A DNA stretch of 64,000 nucleotides from Mesorhizobium qingshengii (GTDB taxonomy: Bacteria > Pseudomonadota > Alphaproteobacteria > Rhizobiales > Rhizobiaceae): contig NZ_JAPFQA010000001.1 in assembly GCF_027563465.1 (NCBI RefSeq), forward strand, positions 372,001 to 436,000. Reading direction: 5' to 3'. The notes below the pieces were generated by a model. It saw nothing but the letters and a program-made list of their open reading frames with translations. It had not been told where the DNA came from and searched no databases. Numbering within the stretch: the first letter of the stretch is position 1; each line of letters begins with the position of its first letter. Below are positions 35,901-43,979 of this stretch, one piece after another. The position numbers were made by a program, and so were the translations under genes.

Positions 35901-37463
35901 ATGACACGATGGAACATGGACAGACGTGCATTCCTGAAAGTGGCCGGCGCGCTCGGCGCCGGGCTGGCGATGAAGCCGGGTTTCGCCTGGTCGGCCGATG
36001 GCGACACGCTGCGCATCCGCATGGATGGCGATTTGCAGACGCTTGACCCCGCCTTCATGATCGGCGGCATCGAGGACGTCATCATGCGCGGCATCTATGT
36101 GTCGCTGAACCGTCTCGGTGATCTCCGGGAAGGTTCGCCATGGTCGCTGTGGGGGGCGCAGACGCTTGAGCTGAAGGATCCGAAGACGATTGCCTTCACG
36201 CTGATCGACGGGTTGAAATGGTCGAAGGGCCTTGGTCCCGTCACCGCCGAGGACGTGAAATTCTCCTACGAGCGCATCGCCGATCCGAAGCTGTCGTCGC
36301 CCTGGGCCTATCAGTTCGAAAAGCTTGACCGCGTCGAAGTCGTCGATGCCAGATCCGGCATCATCCATCTCAAGGACCCGTACCAGCCGATCTTCGTCAC
36401 CAGCCTGCCCTACTATGGTGGTCACATCATCAGCCGCGCCGGCACCGAAAAGGCCGGCGGAAAGTTCACCACCGAGCCACCGGCAACCTGCGGCCCCTAT
36501 CTCTTCTCCGACTGGCAGCAAAAGCAGAAGGTGACGCTTACCGCCAATCCTGACTGGCCGGGTCCGAAGCCGGATTTCGGCAAGGTCGAAATCTACATCG
36601 TCGCCGACGATCAGGCGGCGCAGCTTGCCTATGAGGCCGATGCCTTCGATTACACGAAGATCGCCATTTCGGCGACCAAGGCGGTCAAGGCCAGCCCACC
36701 GGCCAACACCAAGGTGATCGAGGCGCAGTCGACCCGTTATGTCTGGCTGACCATCAACATGCTGAGCCCGCGCCTCAAGGACCTCAAGGTGCGGCAGGCC
36801 GTGCAATACGGTGTCGATGTCGGGCAGATACTCACCGGTGTCTATGACGACCTCACCAAGCGCTCCACCGGCGTCGTGCAGCCTGGCACCAAATTCGCGC
36901 GCGCCAGCAACCTGATCGCGGCACCGGACTATGGAAAGTCCGCCGCGCTGCTTACCGAAGCCGGTGTCAGCGGTCTGTCGCTGACCCTGACGGTGATGAA
37001 CGATTCCATCCGCACAGCGACGGCGCAGATCATCCAGGCCAGTCTCGAACAGGCCGGCATCAAGGTCGAGATCCAGCCTTACGACGAAGCCGCATTCTGG
37101 GGCGTCGGCGACAAGACGCAAGGCGATGGCTACAAGAACATCGATCTGGCGCTGATGGACTTCGCCGGTGGCGTCGACCCGTCCGAAAACCTGGTCTGGT
37201 TCCGCCCCGACCAGATCGGCGCCTACAACTGGTCCGGCTTCGACAGCGCTGAATTCGAGACCAGCTATCAGCAATTGGTGGCGGAGAGCGATCCGGCGAA
37301 GCGTGTCGCGCTGTCCAACCGGATGGAGGATCTGATGGAGCAGTCCGGCGGGTTCGTCTTCATCTGCCACCAGCCGCTGGTCGTCATCCACAAGACCGAT
37401 TTCGAGCCGGTCATCTATCCCGACGGCCACCCCAATCCGGTGCTGTTCAAGAAGAAGGTGTGA
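35901..37463 (+). CDS. periplasmic substrate-binding protein, SBP family 5 (Tat-exported)
   Basis: This 520-residue protein begins one base after the ATPase stop. DRRAFLKVAGALGAGLAM is a twin-arginine signal (R-R-x-F-L-K), unusual against the mostly Sec-exported members and implying a folded or cofactor-bound export. The body is the family-5 extracellular binding fold (LRIRMDGDLQTLDPAFM, WSKGLGPVTAEDVKFSYERI). Members bind peptides, but also opines, nickel chelates and other small nitrogen compounds. The linked demethylase genes suggest an N-methylated solute. Confidence 0.92.
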   Translation: MTRWNMDRRAFLKVAGALGAGLAMKPGFAWSADGDTLRIRMDGDLQTLDPAFMIGGIEDVIMRGIYVSLNRLGDLREGSPWSLWGAQTLELKDPKTIAFTLIDGLKWSKGLGPVTAEDVKFSYERIADPKLSSPWAYQFEKLDRVEVVDARSGIIHLKDPYQPIFVTSLPYYGGHIISRAGTEKAGGKFTTEPPATCGPYLFSDWQQKQKVTLTANPDWPGPKPDFGKVEIYIVADDQAAQLAYEADAFDYTKIAISATKAVKASPPANTKVIEAQSTRYVWLTINMLSPRLKDLKVRQAVQYGVDVGQILTGVYDDLTKRSTGVVQPGTKFARASNLIAAPDYGKSAALLTEAGVSGLSLTLTVMNDSIRTATAQIIQASLEQAGIKVEIQPYDEAAFWGVGDKTQGDGYKNIDLALMDFAGGVDPSENLVWFRPDQIGAYNWSGFDSAEFETSYQQLVAESDPAKRVALSNRMEDLMEQSGGFVFICHQPLVVIHKTDFEPVIYPDGHPNPVLFKKKV

Positions 37464-37509
37464 CCAGCGGCAAGTGGACAGTCTGGCCGCAATCGATTAG
37501 CTGGAGTCC

Positions 37510-38190
37510 ATGACGGAAGCCCAACCAGCAACTGCCAAAAAGAAGCGCGGCGCCAAGAAGTCGCCGCCGCGCTTCAGCCGCGAACAGGCTGATGTGCGCC
37601 GCTCCATGCTGATCGAGGCGGCGACGCGATGCCTGTCGGTCGGCGGCATCGGCGCCTTCACTGTCGATCGCATCTGCAAGGAGGCTGGTGTTTCGCGGGG
37701 CCTCATCAACCACCATTTCGAAGGCCGCGACGGGCTGCTGGTCGAGGTCTACAAATCCTCGCTCTATGCCAGCGTCAACAACCAGATCGCCGAAGCCAAG
37801 CGCCGCCGCGCCGAGACTTCGGACTGGCCGCCGCAGGCAGCCCTCGCTGCCCTGGTGCACTCCAATTTCTCGCCCGATTATTTCAGCCGCGACAACCTGC
37901 TGATCTGGCTGTCGCTGTGGGGCGAAATTGCCGTCAACCCGCGTCTCAAGGCGGCGCATCGCGAACTCTACGACGCCTATCGGGCGGAACTCGCCGAGGA
38001 TATCGCGGCGGTCGCAAGGCCGCGCGGCAGGGATGTCGATGCGCCGGCACTGGCGCGCAATTTCATCGCCCTGGTCGACGGGCTCTGGCTCGAATGGTGT
38101 CTCGACGAAAGCGTGGTGACGCCGCAGGCGGCGGAGGCTGCGGGGTTCGAGATGCTCGAAGCGCAGGTGGGGCCTTTGCGGGGCGCCTAG
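37510..38190 (+). CDS. TetR-family regulator, BetI-like
   Basis: This 226-residue regulator has an N-terminal helix-turn-helix (MLIEAATRCLSVGGIGAFTV, then ICKEAGVSRGLINHHFEGRD) and a BetI-type C-terminal domain (SRDNLLIWLSLWGEIAVNPR, LVDGLWLEWCLDES). BetI responds to choline. Here the neighbours are a peptide-class importer and N-methyl-group enzymes, so a methylated nitrogen compound is a plausible ligand. It is the last gene of the plus-strand run, and its stop overlaps that of the convergent methyltransferase gene (CTAG). The matching palindromes at 30017 and 41847 are its likely operators. Confidence 0.92.
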   Translation: MTEAQPATAKKKRGAKKSPPRFSREQADVRRSMLIEAATRCLSVGGIGAFTVDRICKEAGVSRGLINHHFEGRDGLLVEVYKSSLYASVNNQIAEAKRRRAETSDWPPQAALAALVHSNFSPDYFSRDNLLIWLSLWGEIAVNPRLKAAHRELYDAYRAELAEDIAAVARPRGRDVDAPALARNFIALVDGLWLEWCLDESVVTPQAAEAAGFEMLEAQVGPLRGA

Positions 38191-39725
38191 TTCAGCGGTG
38201 AGCCGCCCTCGCGCTTGCGGCGTTCCATATAGTCGCGCAACGCCTCGTCGATGCCGGGATCGATCGGCGGCTGTTCGTATTCGGCGACCATGCGCTTCCA
38301 GATGACGTTGGCGCGCTCGCGCGCCGTGACCTGGCCGCGCTCCATCCAGGTGTCGTAATTGTCCCAGTTGGACACCAGCGGCGAATAGAAGGCGCGTTCG
38401 TAGCGCTGCATCGTGTGCGCCGCGCCGAAGAAGTGTCCGGCCGGACCGACCTCGCGCACGGCTTCCAGTGCCAGCGTATCGATATCGACCACCGGCGGCT
38501 CGAAATAGGCCGACATCATCTGCAGCATCTCGGCATCGATGACCAGTTTCTCGAACGACGCCGTCAGCCCGCCGCCGAGCCAGCCGGCGGCGTGCAGCAC
38601 CAGATTGGCGCCGCCCATCAGGCAACCCCACAGCGACATGGCGCTCTCATAGGCGGCCTGCGCGTCGACCGAATTGGCGGCGGTGACATTGCTCGATCGG
38701 AACGGCACGCCGATCAGCCGGCACAGCTGACCGGTGATCTGCGCGGCTTGCGTGTATTCGGGCGTGCCGAAGGCCGGCGCGCCGGTCTTCATGTCGACAT
38801 TGGAGGTGAAGCCGCCATACATCACCGGCACGCCGGGTCGCACGATCTGGGTCAGCACGATGCCGGCCAGCGCCTCGGCATGCTGCTGCGACAGGGCGCC
38901 GGCCAGCGTCACCGGGCTCATCGCACCGGCCAGCGTGAACGGGGTGATGACATTGACCTGGCCATGCTCGGCCAGTGCGATCAGGCCCTCGGCCATCGGC
39001 TCGTCGAGCTGCAGCGGCGAATTGGTGTTGATGATGCCGGTGAACACCGGCATCTCTTTGGCCAGGTTTTCGCGCGTCGTGCCGAGCGAAATCGCCACCA
39101 TTTCCAGCGCGTCGATGGCGCGTCCGCGGCCGAGCGTCTGCGGCTGCCAGTTCTTGTCGAGCAAGGTGATCTCGGCATAGTAGAGGTCGAGATGGCGCGT
39201 GTTCTGATGCAGGTCGAGCGGCTCGAACGGCCCGCCGCCTTCCTGGTGCAGCACGTTGAACGACTGGATGAGCTTCAGGTAGTCGCACATCTCGGCATAG
39301 GTGCCGGGGCGGCGGCCGCGATCATTGTCCATGACATAGGCCGGCCCGCCCACCGACGACAGGATGCAGTGCCGTCCGCCGACCTTGACGTTCTTCTGCG
39401 GATTGCGGGCGCGCAGTTCGAAGGATGACGGCGCCATGGCGACACGCTCCATCACCATGGCGCGGTCGAAGCGCACCCGCATCTCGCCTTCGTCGACATC
39501 ACAGCCGGCCGCCCGATAGAACTGGCGCGCCTGCGGCTGCAGCACCCGCATGCCGATCTCTTCGAGGATGGTGAGGCCCATTTCGTGGATTGTTTGCACC
39601 TGGTCGGCCGACAGGATCTCGATTGGCGCATAGGGCCGTGTCAGCTGTTTCCATGGCCGCTGCTCGATGCCGCCGATCTCGCGCTGCGGGCGGCCGGGTC
39701 TGCGACGTGCGGCGGTGCGTTCCAT
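38187..39725 (-). CDS. MttB-family (non-pyrrolysine) methyltransferase
   Basis: This 512-residue protein belongs to the trimethylamine:corrinoid methyltransferase superfamily. The frame is uninterrupted, so it is a non-pyrrolysine member like glycine-betaine methyltransferase MtgB. Recognisable stretches are QVQTIHEMGLTILEEIGMRV near the N-terminus, NTNSPLQLDEPMAEGLIALA (about 245-265) and GGLTASFEKLVIDAEMLQMM (about 395-415). Such enzymes move a methyl group from a quaternary amine to a corrinoid protein. No corrinoid protein gene lies in the window. It begins 8 bases after the flavoprotein gene, behind AGGAGG, so the two form an operon. Confidence 0.88.
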   Translation of the reverse strand: MERTAARRRPGRPQREIGGIEQRPWKQLTRPYAPIEILSADQVQTIHEMGLTILEEIGMRVLQPQARQFYRAAGCDVDEGEMRVRFDRAMVMERVAMAPSSFELRARNPQKNVKVGGRHCILSSVGGPAYVMDNDRGRRPGTYAEMCDYLKLIQSFNVLHQEGGGPFEPLDLHQNTRHLDLYYAEITLLDKNWQPQTLGRGRAIDALEMVAISLGTTRENLAKEMPVFTGIINTNSPLQLDEPMAEGLIALAEHGQVNVITPFTLAGAMSPVTLAGALSQQHAEALAGIVLTQIVRPGVPVMYGGFTSNVDMKTGAPAFGTPEYTQAAQITGQLCRLIGVPFRSSNVTAANSVDAQAAYESAMSLWGCLMGGANLVLHAAGWLGGGLTASFEKLVIDAEMLQMMSAYFEPPVVDIDTLALEAVREVGPAGHFFGAAHTMQRYERAFYSPLVSNWDNYDTWMERGQVTARERANVIWKRMVAEYEQPPIDPGIDEALRDYMERRKREGGSPLN

Positions 39726-39733
39726 GCGTCCTC

Positions 39734-41836
39734 CTATTCGGCTGCCGTGCGCATATCGAAATCCGCCACCGCGTCGACGATCGGCGTGTCGCGGCGGTAG
39801 GGCTGCCAGCGGACATTTGTTCCGATCTCGCGAGCGAGCTTGTGGCCGCTGTGCACCGCGTGCGCAATGGCGCCCGGGGCCAGCGCGTCGCCGATGCGAT
39901 CGACGCTGCGGATGCCGGTGGCCGCAAGCTCGTCCGCCCGTTCGGTCAGCGCCTCAAAAAGCTCGCCGCGCGGCAGTCTCAGCCCGACGATCACCACCGA
40001 GCGGCAGGCCACACGGGTTTCCTCACTGGTGAACAGATGCACCAGTGTCGCCGTCTCGCCGTCAAAGGACTTTAGGATATGCAGCGTGGTCACCGCCACC
40101 TTGCGCCGCGCCAGCGCGCGATGCACCAATGGCAATTCGTTGGTCATGATCGTCCATGCTGAAGCCTGGCCCGCTGGTGTCACGTAGCTGACCGGGATGC
40201 CCTGCGCGGCCAGATGCTCGGTGAGAACGCCGCCCATGTAATAGTTGTCGAAATCGAAAACCAGGGTGGGCCCCTGAGGAAGCCGGCCGCCGGCAATGTC
40301 GTCCGGGGTCAGCACATCGGGACGGTCGAGCCGGCCAACCGGAATCTCCAGCGAGGAGTAGAGCATATCAGTCCAGCGCGCACCGGTCGCCAGCACCACG
40401 CGGTCCGGTGCCAGGGCGATGATCTCGTCGGCGCTCAAGCGACTCTCGGGATAGAGCGAGACGTTGCTCATCTCCTCGAGGCGCCCGAGCCGGTAGTCGA
40501 CGACGCGGTTCCAGGCGGAGAGGCCGGGCAGCGTCTTCTCGAAGGTCAGCCGACCGCCGAAGGACCGGCTGCTGTCGGCGAGCATCACCTCATGGCCGCG
40601 ACGGCCGAGCGTGAGCGCGCATTCGAGCCCGGCCGGCCCACCGCCGACAATCAGGATTCGCTCAGCCGCGTCGGCGCGCTCGACGCGTTCGGGGTGCCAG
40701 CCGCGCCGCCATTCTTCGCCGGCGGTCGGGTTCTGGGTGCAGCGCACCGGCACGCCATCATGCCAGCTCGAAATGCAGATGTTACAGCCAATGCATTCGC
40801 GAATCTCAGCCTCGCGGCCTTCACGGATCTTGGCCGGCAGGAAGGGGTCGGCGATCGAGGGGCGCGCGCCGCCGATGAAGTCGAGCACGCCGCGCCTGAT
40901 CTGCGAGACCATGGTGTCGGGCGAGGTGAAGCGCCCGACACCGACCACCGGCTTCTTGGTCAGCGACTTGACGAAATCGATCACCGGCTCATGGCTGCCT
41001 TCGCCGGTGAAGCGCGACGCAGAACAGTCGGTCGGGCTGGAATCCATCTTGACGTCGAACAGGTCGGGCAGGTCGGCGATCAGCTCGATCAGCTCGTGCG
41101 CTTCCGAGGGTTGGTTGCGGCCGGGCCGACCGCGCAATTCCTCGAGGCTGACGCGCAGCGCGACGCCACAATCCTTGCCGACGGCATCCTTGGTGACCTC
41201 GATCATCTCGCGCACGAAGCGCACCCGGTTCTCGATCGGTCCGCCATATTCGTCGGTGCGATGGTTGTATTCCGGCAGCAGGAACTCGTAGCCGAGATAG
41301 CCCATGCCGGCATAGACATAGACGACGTCGAAACCGGCGGTGCGCGCCTTGCGCGCCGCTTCGGCCTGGCATCGCAGCACTTCCTTGATATCGGCCTTGT
41401 CCATCGTCTTCGGCCGCAGATTGCCCATGAAGCCGACATGCGTGGCCATCCAGGGAATTCCCGACGGCGACAGCGGCGGCAGGCGGCTTGTCCTGTTCAT
41501 GACCGACGCGCCGCCGTGCCACAGTTCCACGCCGGCAAGCGCGCCGTGGCGGTGCACTGCCTCTGTCATCAGTGCATGCGCGCGAATATCGTTGTCGTCC
41601 CACATCGTGGCGAAAGGCAGGGGTGCGTCGTCCGAACTGGGGTCGATCGAACAGGCCCCGGTGCAGATCACGCCCCATCCGCCCTCGGCCTTGGCCTCGC
41701 GAAAGGCGGCGCGCACGCGCGGCAGCGCGTTGGTCATGCCGCTGGCGTGCGGCACTTGATAGAAGCGGTTCGGCGCGGTGACGGGCCCGATCCGCATCGG
41801 CTCGAACAGGATTTCGTAGCGGGGATTGCACGGCAT
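39734..41836 (-). CDS. trimethylamine-dehydrogenase-like flavoprotein (N-demethylase family)
   Basis: This 700-residue protein has an N-terminal old-yellow-enzyme TIM barrel that would bind FMN. A 4Fe-4S motif follows with cysteines at about 348, 351, 354 and 366 (CIGCNICISS...RCTQNPTAGEE), then a C-terminal FAD/ADP-binding part (ILIVGGGPAGLECA, about 394). The layout and ARPSIADPFLP match trimethylamine and dimethylamine dehydrogenases, dimethylglycine demethylase DgcA and N-methylproline demethylase StcD. The position of the cysteine that anchors FMN in trimethylamine dehydrogenase is Ala here (QVPHASGM). The ATG at 41836 is preceded by the 40-bp palindrome. Confidence 0.9.
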   Translation of the reverse strand: MPCNPRYEILFEPMRIGPVTAPNRFYQVPHASGMTNALPRVRAAFREAKAEGGWGVICTGACSIDPSSDDAPLPFATMWDDNDIRAHALMTEAVHRHGALAGVELWHGGASVMNRTSRLPPLSPSGIPWMATHVGFMGNLRPKTMDKADIKEVLRCQAEAARKARTAGFDVVYVYAGMGYLGYEFLLPEYNHRTDEYGGPIENRVRFVREMIEVTKDAVGKDCGVALRVSLEELRGRPGRNQPSEAHELIELIADLPDLFDVKMDSSPTDCSASRFTGEGSHEPVIDFVKSLTKKPVVGVGRFTSPDTMVSQIRRGVLDFIGGARPSIADPFLPAKIREGREAEIRECIGCNICISSWHDGVPVRCTQNPTAGEEWRRGWHPERVERADAAERILIVGGGPAGLECALTLGRRGHEVMLADSSRSFGGRLTFEKTLPGLSAWNRVVDYRLGRLEEMSNVSLYPESRLSADEIIALAPDRVVLATGARWTDMLYSSLEIPVGRLDRPDVLTPDDIAGGRLPQGPTLVFDFDNYYMGGVLTEHLAAQGIPVSYVTPAGQASAWTIMTNELPLVHRALARRKVAVTTLHILKSFDGETATLVHLFTSEETRVACRSVVIVGLRLPRGELFEALTERADELAATGIRSVDRIGDALAPGAIAHAVHSGHKLAREIGTNVRWQPYRRDTPIVDAVADFDMRTAAE

Positions 41837-41846
41837 CGAGGCTTCT

Positions 41847-41886
41847 CGAATATGCTTGTTGAACGATCGTACAACAAGCATATTCG
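41847..41886. promoter_or_regulatory. 40-bp operator-like palindrome upstream of the flavoprotein-mttB operon
   Basis: Nineteen of 20 base pairs are symmetric; the arms are CGAATATGCTTGTTG and CAACAAGCATATTCG around the centre AACGATCGTA. It ends 10 bases upstream of the flavoprotein start codon (minus strand). It shares the TTGTTG...CAACAA core and spacing with the palindrome at 30017-30052. Confidence 0.78.
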
Positions 41887-42016
41887 CACGCCGGGCGCTG
41901 CGCAATGGGCAGGGAGGCAAACAACAAAAAATCCATCCTGGCTTTCGCCGGGATGGATTGGGATCACAGGGAGGATGCGGAACGGGCGCGGATCGGCGCC
42001 CGGTCAAAGGCCCTCG

Positions 42017-43726
42017 TCAGATGACGAAAAACCAGTTGGCGAGCAGCATCACCACGACACCGGCGACCAGCGTCAGATAGGGCAGCATTCCCGCCTTTTT
42101 GACCGAGAGGTCGGCTCCCGTCATGCCGAGGTCCGCCATCATATGGTCGGGGAACTTGCCGCCATCCTGGATGTAGTGCCGGAAGCAGAACACCGGGATG
42201 ATCAGCGCAGCCGTGATCAGCCCGGCCCACAGCGCCATCGGGTTCCACACCTTGGCGCCGGCGCCCATGAAGATCGCATTGACATAGGCGAAGATGGCAC
42301 CGACGCCGAGCAGCCAGCTCGGCGCCTTCCACGGCCGCGCGATATGGCCGTTGTCGATGCGATGGATCCAGCCGGCGTTGAGGTTGAGGAAGTTGAAGAT
42401 GATGTAGCCGCAGTTCGACACCGCGAGGATGAAGAAGAAGCTCGTCGCATCGGCCGAGGCGATGGCCAGCACGATCAGGTTGAAAACGAGATCGGTCCAC
42501 ATGGCACGGGTCGGCGCGCCATGCTCGTTGACATGGCTGAGATAGCGCGGCAGCCAGCCGTCGACGGAGCCCTGGTAGAGCGTGCGCGAAGAACCCGCCA
42601 TCGCGGTCATGATGCACAGCACCAGCGCCAGGATCATCAGCATCACCAGCAGGCTGTGGATCAGCGCGCCGCCACCGACCATGCCGGCCAGCGCGTCGGC
42701 AACGCCGGAGCCATCGACGATCGGGGTCGCCAGCATGCCGTTCAGCCCCAGCACGCCCTGGAAGGTGAAGGGCACCAGGATGAACAGCAGCATGCACAAC
42801 AGGCCGGAATAGAAGATGGCCTTGAACGTGTCGGTGCCGGGGTTCTTGAACTCCGAGGTGTAGCAGACGGCGGTCTCGAAGCCGTAGGTCGACCATGCGG
42901 CGATGAACATGCCGCCAAGCACGAGGGTCCAGCCGGCGATATTCCAAGCGCCGGGCTCGGGCGCATAGGCGGCTGCCAGCGGCACCAGCGGCGAAAAATT
43001 CGCCCAGTTGATCTGGCCGGTGACGATCGGCACGACGCCGACGATCAGCATCGGGATGATGACCAGCAGCCCGATGTATTTCTGCACGTTGGCCGTGCCC
43101 AGGATGCCGCGATGCTGGATCGAGAAGATGATCAGCATCAGCACCGCGCCGATGAAGAAGGTCGCGTTGAGCGTAAAGGAAACCGGACCCAGCGTGTGGC
43201 TGTACAGCGTCCAGTTGCGGATTGCCGGCGTGGCGGCCGCGGTCACCGCCGTGACGGCGTCGGCTGCACTCGTTCCGGCATGCGCCGCGATATAGGCCAC
43301 GACATCCGGCGAGGCATCGGTGAACAGCGGCACCGGCGCCAGCGCGTTGAGGATATAGGCGGCGGCGATCGAGCAGCCGAGCGACAGCACCGGTGACCAG
43401 GCGAACCAGTTGCACCACACCGATAGCGGCGCGATGAACTTCGAATAACGCAGCCAGGCGGTGGCGCCGTAGATCGAGGCACCGCCGGACTTGTTCGGGA
43501 ACAGGCCGGCGATTTCGGCATAGGTGAAGGATTGCAGGAAGCCCATGATCATGGACGCCGTCCAGATCAGGAATGCCAATGTTCCGGTCGTGCCGGCAAT
43601 GCCGCCGATCGAGAACAGGACGAGGGCGGGAACGCCGCTTGCCACCCAGAAAGCGCCGCGCCAGTCGATATGCCTCAGCAGCTTGCTTTCGGCAGGCTGC
43701 TCCAGGGCCGTGCTTATCGTGCTCAT
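42017..43726 (-). CDS. APC-superfamily amino acid/polyamine permease
   Basis: This 569-residue protein has about 12 to 14 hydrophobic helices. The N-terminal FWVASGVPALVLFSIGGIAG is the APC substrate-binding G-rich helix 1, and GFLQSFTYAEIAGLFPNKSG matches helix 2 and its following loop. GFETAVCYTSEFKNPG is the helix 6 region. It lies between the TMADH-like operon and tdm. The start at 43726 has GGGGAATTC upstream. It may import a methylated amine or amino-acid derivative; the substrate cannot be read from sequence. Confidence 0.88.
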   Translation of the reverse strand: MSTISTALEQPAESKLLRHIDWRGAFWVASGVPALVLFSIGGIAGTTGTLAFLIWTASMIMGFLQSFTYAEIAGLFPNKSGGASIYGATAWLRYSKFIAPLSVWCNWFAWSPVLSLGCSIAAAYILNALAPVPLFTDASPDVVAYIAAHAGTSAADAVTAVTAAATPAIRNWTLYSHTLGPVSFTLNATFFIGAVLMLIIFSIQHRGILGTANVQKYIGLLVIIPMLIVGVVPIVTGQINWANFSPLVPLAAAYAPEPGAWNIAGWTLVLGGMFIAAWSTYGFETAVCYTSEFKNPGTDTFKAIFYSGLLCMLLFILVPFTFQGVLGLNGMLATPIVDGSGVADALAGMVGGGALIHSLLVMLMILALVLCIMTAMAGSSRTLYQGSVDGWLPRYLSHVNEHGAPTRAMWTDLVFNLIVLAIASADATSFFFILAVSNCGYIIFNFLNLNAGWIHRIDNGHIARPWKAPSWLLGVGAIFAYVNAIFMGAGAKVWNPMALWAGLITAALIIPVFCFRHYIQDGGKFPDHMMADLGMTGADLSVKKAGMLPYLTLVAGVVVMLLANWFFVI

Positions 43727-43851
43727 ATGTGTGAATTCCCCTTTTTTTGCTGTTCCCCGCCGGCGATGCCTCGACTTCGCGAAGCTTGTTCCCCGGCATG
43801 TATCGCACGACTGCCGTGTTTCCACTCAGTCGCATTTTTTTCTTAAGAGTG

Positions 43852-43880
43852 AAGATTGATCCGGCACGCTTTCACGTCAA
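43852..43880 (-). promoter_or_regulatory. candidate promoter of the permease gene
   Basis: On the minus strand TTGACG (43880-43875) is followed after 17 bases by AATCTT (43857-43852), about 125 bases before the start codon. The 253-base region between tdm and this gene otherwise shows only a T-rich tract (43835-43842). Confidence 0.35.
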
Positions 43881-43979
43881 GCGTTTTGTGACGCCGTGCA
43901 CATCACGCTTGCGAGCGTGCGGGTTCACGCGCCCGGCGACATCACCGACCGGCTGGTCTGGACGTCGCGAAAGCGGTCG

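Noticed and set aside
38187..39725. Pyrrolysine-containing trimethylamine methyltransferase
   Set aside because: The frame has no internal TAG and no pyl genes are near, so this is a non-pyrrolysine family member.
40214..43396. A 1060-codon open frame on the plus strand
   Set aside because: It lies antisense to the TMADH-like and permease genes, is rich in His, Arg and Asp in the pattern produced by reading GC-rich codons backward, and has no recognisable domain.
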